Source: Brevundimonas diminuta | GTDB lineage: Bacteria > Pseudomonadota > Alphaproteobacteria > Caulobacterales > Caulobacteraceae | Assembly (NCBI RefSeq): GCF_022654015.1 | Contig: NZ_CP073063.1 | Coordinates: 1,674,001 to 1,738,000 of the forward strand | Length of the DNA stretch: 64,000 nucleotides | Direction of reading: 5' to 3' | Shown: in pieces, positions 61,251 to 64,000 of the stretch | Numbering within the stretch: position 1 is the first letter of the stretch | Layout of the letters: each line of letters starts with the position of its first letter | Position numbers and translations under genes: made by a program | The notes under the pieces: generated by a model | Database searches by the model: none | Seen by the model: only the letters and a program-made list of their open reading frames with translations | Told to the model about the DNA's origin: nothing

Positions 61251-63910
61251 AGCGCAACGGCATTGCGGCCCGATACCTTCGCATTGAGTGGCAGGGGCCC
61301 GGCCGCGCGCGAACTGTCGAGTGTGCACCGGAACCAGTGGAGATCGACATCGGGTTGGACGATGGTCTGCGCCTGGAGGTTGACATATTCCCGCACGACC
61401 ACGTCTGGCTTGGTCTGCAGTTCAATGGCGGGTTGGAAGACGCCGCTCCGGTCTGGAAGACGATTGACGGAAAAGATGTTCCGCTGCTCTCCGTCTGTGA
61501 CGACGGCACACGCTGGTGGGTCGCAGCTACGGACTGGGATGTCGAGGCGAAGCGACACCATAATCTACTAAGTCGAAGTCTTGGATCGTTCCGAATAGAG
61601 GGCAGCGGTGTCGTGCTGGACGTCGTCGTTGTGCTTCATGAGCGCGGACGGGTTGTACTTGAAGATTATCTACGCGACTTTCAGGACGACCTCCTGTGGC
61701 TCGCGCTCGGCTTCGACGGTGCGGGTGCCGTCGACGCTCCGGACAAGCCACTTGTCGCCGCGCTTGATGCCTTCGCCGCTGCGGCGGCTGGCATAGCCAG
61801 ATCTCCAGCGACCGTAGTCCGGGAGCGCATAGCGGAGGCACGGGCCGGTCGCCTTCGCCCCAACGCCGCGACCTTTCGCCGGCACGCCCGTGATCCGGAG
61901 GCTTCTCGCCTGCCGGGCCGATTGGCGGAAGAGTGCGCCGACACACCAGATAATCGGTTCTTGAGATATATGGCGGGAGTCTGTCTCAGCCTCGCCCGTG
62001 GCCTCGGCGGGACCGCCGGACGCCAAGCCAATGTTCTTGAAAGGCGCGCTGTCACTGAATCCCTACGCGCGGCAGCCTTCAGCCGGCTTGAGCCAAGACG
62101 TGTCGACCCGGGCGTGTTCGACAATCAGTTAGCCGAACTGGAAACGGGTCTTGCAGATGTACGGCGCTCAGTGGGCGAAGTTCAGAGCGTGACCAATGCA
62201 CCGGAGGGACGGTTTCCGATCCGCATCGGAAACGGCTTCGGTAAAAAGCCCGGCCACTACTTCTACGACCGCCTAGGCGATCAGCCATCCGGTGGCGTGG
62301 ATTTTCGAGTCATGTGCATTCCTCCGGCGGTGGAAAGCGCAATTTTAGCCGTCAGGCACTTCTGTCGGGATTTCACTTTTTCCGGCTCCGCAGAATCGAG
62401 CGTCAAAAAGACTAGCAACGATCGGCCCTACCGCTTTCTCGACCTTAGTCGGATAGCCAAAGTCGAGCCGGATACAACGGCCGTTGATAACAAGCGTCTC
62501 AAGCGCGACGGGCTGGCGCGAAACGGATGGTTGGCGCCGCTCAGCTCAAGAGAACGACTTGAAGCTTTGGCAGCGTCGCGTACCGCCGAGCGTCGTGGTG
62601 CCGTGCTGAAAACCATGGCGGACCGGACAAATCGGCTCGCTGCGGCGCTGGATCGCTGCGCTTCTACACTTGTCCGAACCGAGGCCGAACTGGCCAGGCG
62701 CGGGGTTGGGCGTGATGCGCAGATGCCCACGGGCGTACGCTACAGCATGCACCCCGGCTATGCGTCCTGTCTGTCGGCCTTTCGAATGGTGGAAACGCTT
62801 GCGCGCGGCGACGGGTTGGGGACGAGCGCTCTGGATGCGGTCGATCGGGTCGGCACGCTGCACGCAAGTGCGCTTTACGAACGGTGGTGCCTTGTAAAAA
62901 TCCTCGCCGTCCTCGTGGACGACTATCGGTTCGAGGCTGAGCGCGACTGGAAGGAGCGGCTCATTTCCGCGGTGACGGGTGCGCCGGAACCGTTCGCGCT
63001 TAGGCTTTACCGACCCGATATCGAACTAGGCGCGGTCCTTGAAATCCAGCCGCTGTTGAAAAATGGGCGACGGCCGGACTTTCGTCTTCGGTTTGCACAC
63101 GTCGCACGCGACGCGCTGGGAGCGGATGATGGTGCTCGCGCTGAGTTCGACCTTTGCTTATTCGATGGGGTTACGGGGCTGGTTGCTGACGCCAAGTTTC
63201 GCACTCGGTGGCGCGCCGGGGAGCTTTCAGACATCGCCGCGGCGCTGGTCAGGGAGAAGCGCTACGACCAGGAAGGCGATCGCGTTTTCGTGCTTCATCC
63301 CGTGCCCACCGCAATGTCGCGGCCTACATCTCCGCTCGATTGGGGACCGCACTGCGACTATGGACATAATCGGGGAGAGAACCATCGCAGCGGCACGGTT
63401 CTCCTCGCGCCGGCCGCTGGTGAAGGCGATGCGCGCAAGCACCTTCGTCGATTGATCGGGTTAGAGCTTCAGGCGCGGTTTCCTAAACCAGAGCCAGTCG
63501 CTTGGGACGTCAGTCCAAGGCTGGAGTTCGAAATCGCGGCCACCGACCGCTCCGAGAGCTGTCCAAGAACCCGCGGCTCCGGTCGCGCCCAGGCGTCCGA
63601 AGACGCCTGCTCGTGCAGACAGACTGGATGGTCAAGCGCGAGCTTCTGCCTTGCATGCGGCGAGAAGCACGCGGTCGGTCGCATCACCGCGACATGCACC
63701 TCAGCAGGGCAGCGCTATTGGACCTTCAGCTGTGAGGCCTGTGGGTTTCAAACCAAGCGCACTCACTGTTACGGTTGTTCGGCCGTTCTATTTAAGAACT
63801 CTCTCGAATATACTTATCACCGAACAGCAGCGGATCAGATCACGAACGTGATTTGCCCAGACTGCGGCAAGTATTTTGATGAGGAGTGGGCTGCCGCTTC
63901 CCAGAGCTAG
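61247..63910 (+). CDS. McrC-like (DUF2357-type) nuclease with C-terminal zinc-ribbon region
   Basis: An 887-residue protein from TTG 61247; no ATG lies near, and TTG 61238 is the alternative. The N-terminal part (LRLEVDIFPHDHVWLGLQFNGGLED) and helical middle resemble the DUF2357 partners of McrB-like ATPases. At about 632-652 a PD-(D/E)xK-type site is visible: AEFDLCLFDGVTGLVADAKF, with Asp and D-x-K. The last 90 residues hold at least four Cys pairs (FCLACGEKH, FSCEACGF, HCYGCSAV, VICPDCGKYF), a probable zinc-ribbon region for target or partner recognition. With the ATPase it forms an active-transport nuclease system, probably anti-phage. Confidence 0.82.
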   Translation: MKRNGIAARYLRIEWQGPGRARTVECAPEPVEIDIGLDDGLRLEVDIFPHDHVWLGLQFNGGLEDAAPVWKTIDGKDVPLLSVCDDGTRWWVAATDWDVEAKRHHNLLSRSLGSFRIEGSGVVLDVVVVLHERGRVVLEDYLRDFQDDLLWLALGFDGAGAVDAPDKPLVAALDAFAAAAAGIARSPATVVRERIAEARAGRLRPNAATFRRHARDPEASRLPGRLAEECADTPDNRFLRYMAGVCLSLARGLGGTAGRQANVLERRAVTESLRAAAFSRLEPRRVDPGVFDNQLAELETGLADVRRSVGEVQSVTNAPEGRFPIRIGNGFGKKPGHYFYDRLGDQPSGGVDFRVMCIPPAVESAILAVRHFCRDFTFSGSAESSVKKTSNDRPYRFLDLSRIAKVEPDTTAVDNKRLKRDGLARNGWLAPLSSRERLEALAASRTAERRGAVLKTMADRTNRLAAALDRCASTLVRTEAELARRGVGRDAQMPTGVRYSMHPGYASCLSAFRMVETLARGDGLGTSALDAVDRVGTLHASALYERWCLVKILAVLVDDYRFEAERDWKERLISAVTGAPEPFALRLYRPDIELGAVLEIQPLLKNGRRPDFRLRFAHVARDALGADDGARAEFDLCLFDGVTGLVADAKFRTRWRAGELSDIAAALVREKRYDQEGDRVFVLHPVPTAMSRPTSPLDWGPHCDYGHNRGENHRSGTVLLAPAAGEGDARKHLRRLIGLELQARFPKPEPVAWDVSPRLEFEIAATDRSESCPRTRGSGRAQASEDACSCRQTGWSSASFCLACGEKHAVGRITATCTSAGQRYWTFSCEACGFQTKRTHCYGCSAVLFKNSLEYTYHRTAADQITNVICPDCGKYFDEEWAAASQS

Positions 63911-63919
63911 GATCAGATT

Positions 63920-64000
63920 ATGGATAGGAGATCCGCATCTGTCACTCACAGGTGGTTCCGAAGGTTCCCCTCGCTGATTTCCCCTGTGCAGGTCGCCGTG
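63920..64000 (+). CDS. Possible start of a third gene after the McrBC-like pair (partial)
   Basis: ATG 63920 opens a frame that stays open for 27 codons to the window edge (MDRRSASVTHRWFRRFPSLI...). It starts 10 bp after the McrC-like stop. No Shine-Dalgarno sequence is obvious and no family can be seen, so this is only a candidate member of the defence operon. Confidence 0.25.
   Translation, partial: MDRRSASVTHRWFRRFPSLISPVQVAV

Overview
The window is high-GC alphaproteobacterial DNA, most likely from Brevundimonas or a close member of the Caulobacterales. Three things point there: a TipN-like polarity protein, the classical lptF-lptG-lptD-surA-pdxA-rsmA order read divergently from pepA-holC, and an HWE-type sensor kinase. 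No organism name can be proven from the sequence alone.

Bases 1-38,560 look like stable chromosomal core. On the minus strand, lptF, lptG, lptD, surA, pdxA and rsmA (partial) couple lipopolysaccharide export, outer-membrane protein folding, vitamin B6 synthesis and rRNA methylation. Opposite them lie pepA, holC and two tandem peptidase-inhibitor-I78-like proteins. A LysR regulator is divergent from a pirin/DoxX pair. Then come prolyl aminopeptidase, a DUF423 protein, the TipN-like coiled-coil protein, a phospholipase D-family enzyme facing an endonuclease/exonuclease/phosphatase-family protein, a LemA/TPM membrane operon, folD, a five-repeat secreted protein, and mntP behind a yybP-ykoY manganese riboswitch. 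A complete histidine-utilisation cluster follows (hutHUG divergent from hutFCI) with a palindromic HutC-type operator between its arms. A response regulator/HWE kinase pair, a carboxylesterase and glutathione reductase complete the core.

At 38,649-38,693 lies a detached 3' part of a tRNA-Lys(CTT) gene. Its orientation predicts that integrated DNA starts there and runs rightwards, and everything from there to the window end has an accessory character. The contents in order are: a small predicted regulator divergent from a translationally coupled serine recombinase/ParB-like/RepB-like operon; a uracil-DNA-glycosylase-like gene and an unknown partner; an IS5-family element whose removal restores a reading frame exactly; a decayed prophage segment (HNH, frameshifted small terminase, truncated large terminase); a DUF5678-like/retropepsin-like pair bracketed by a 31-bp direct repeat; a respiratory and redox block (Rnk, FMN-binding glutamate-synthase-like protein, FixLJ-like pair, alternative oxidase); and at the right end a DnaQ-like exonuclease beside a two-gene McrBC-like module. 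In that module a coiled-coil AAA+ ATPase is coupled to a nuclease with a C-terminal cysteine-rich domain.

The best candidates for under-described biology are the recombinase/ParB/RepB module, the coiled-coil McrBC-like pair, the retropepsin pair with its flanking repeats, and the FixL-like kinase that lacks the canonical haem-ligand histidine.
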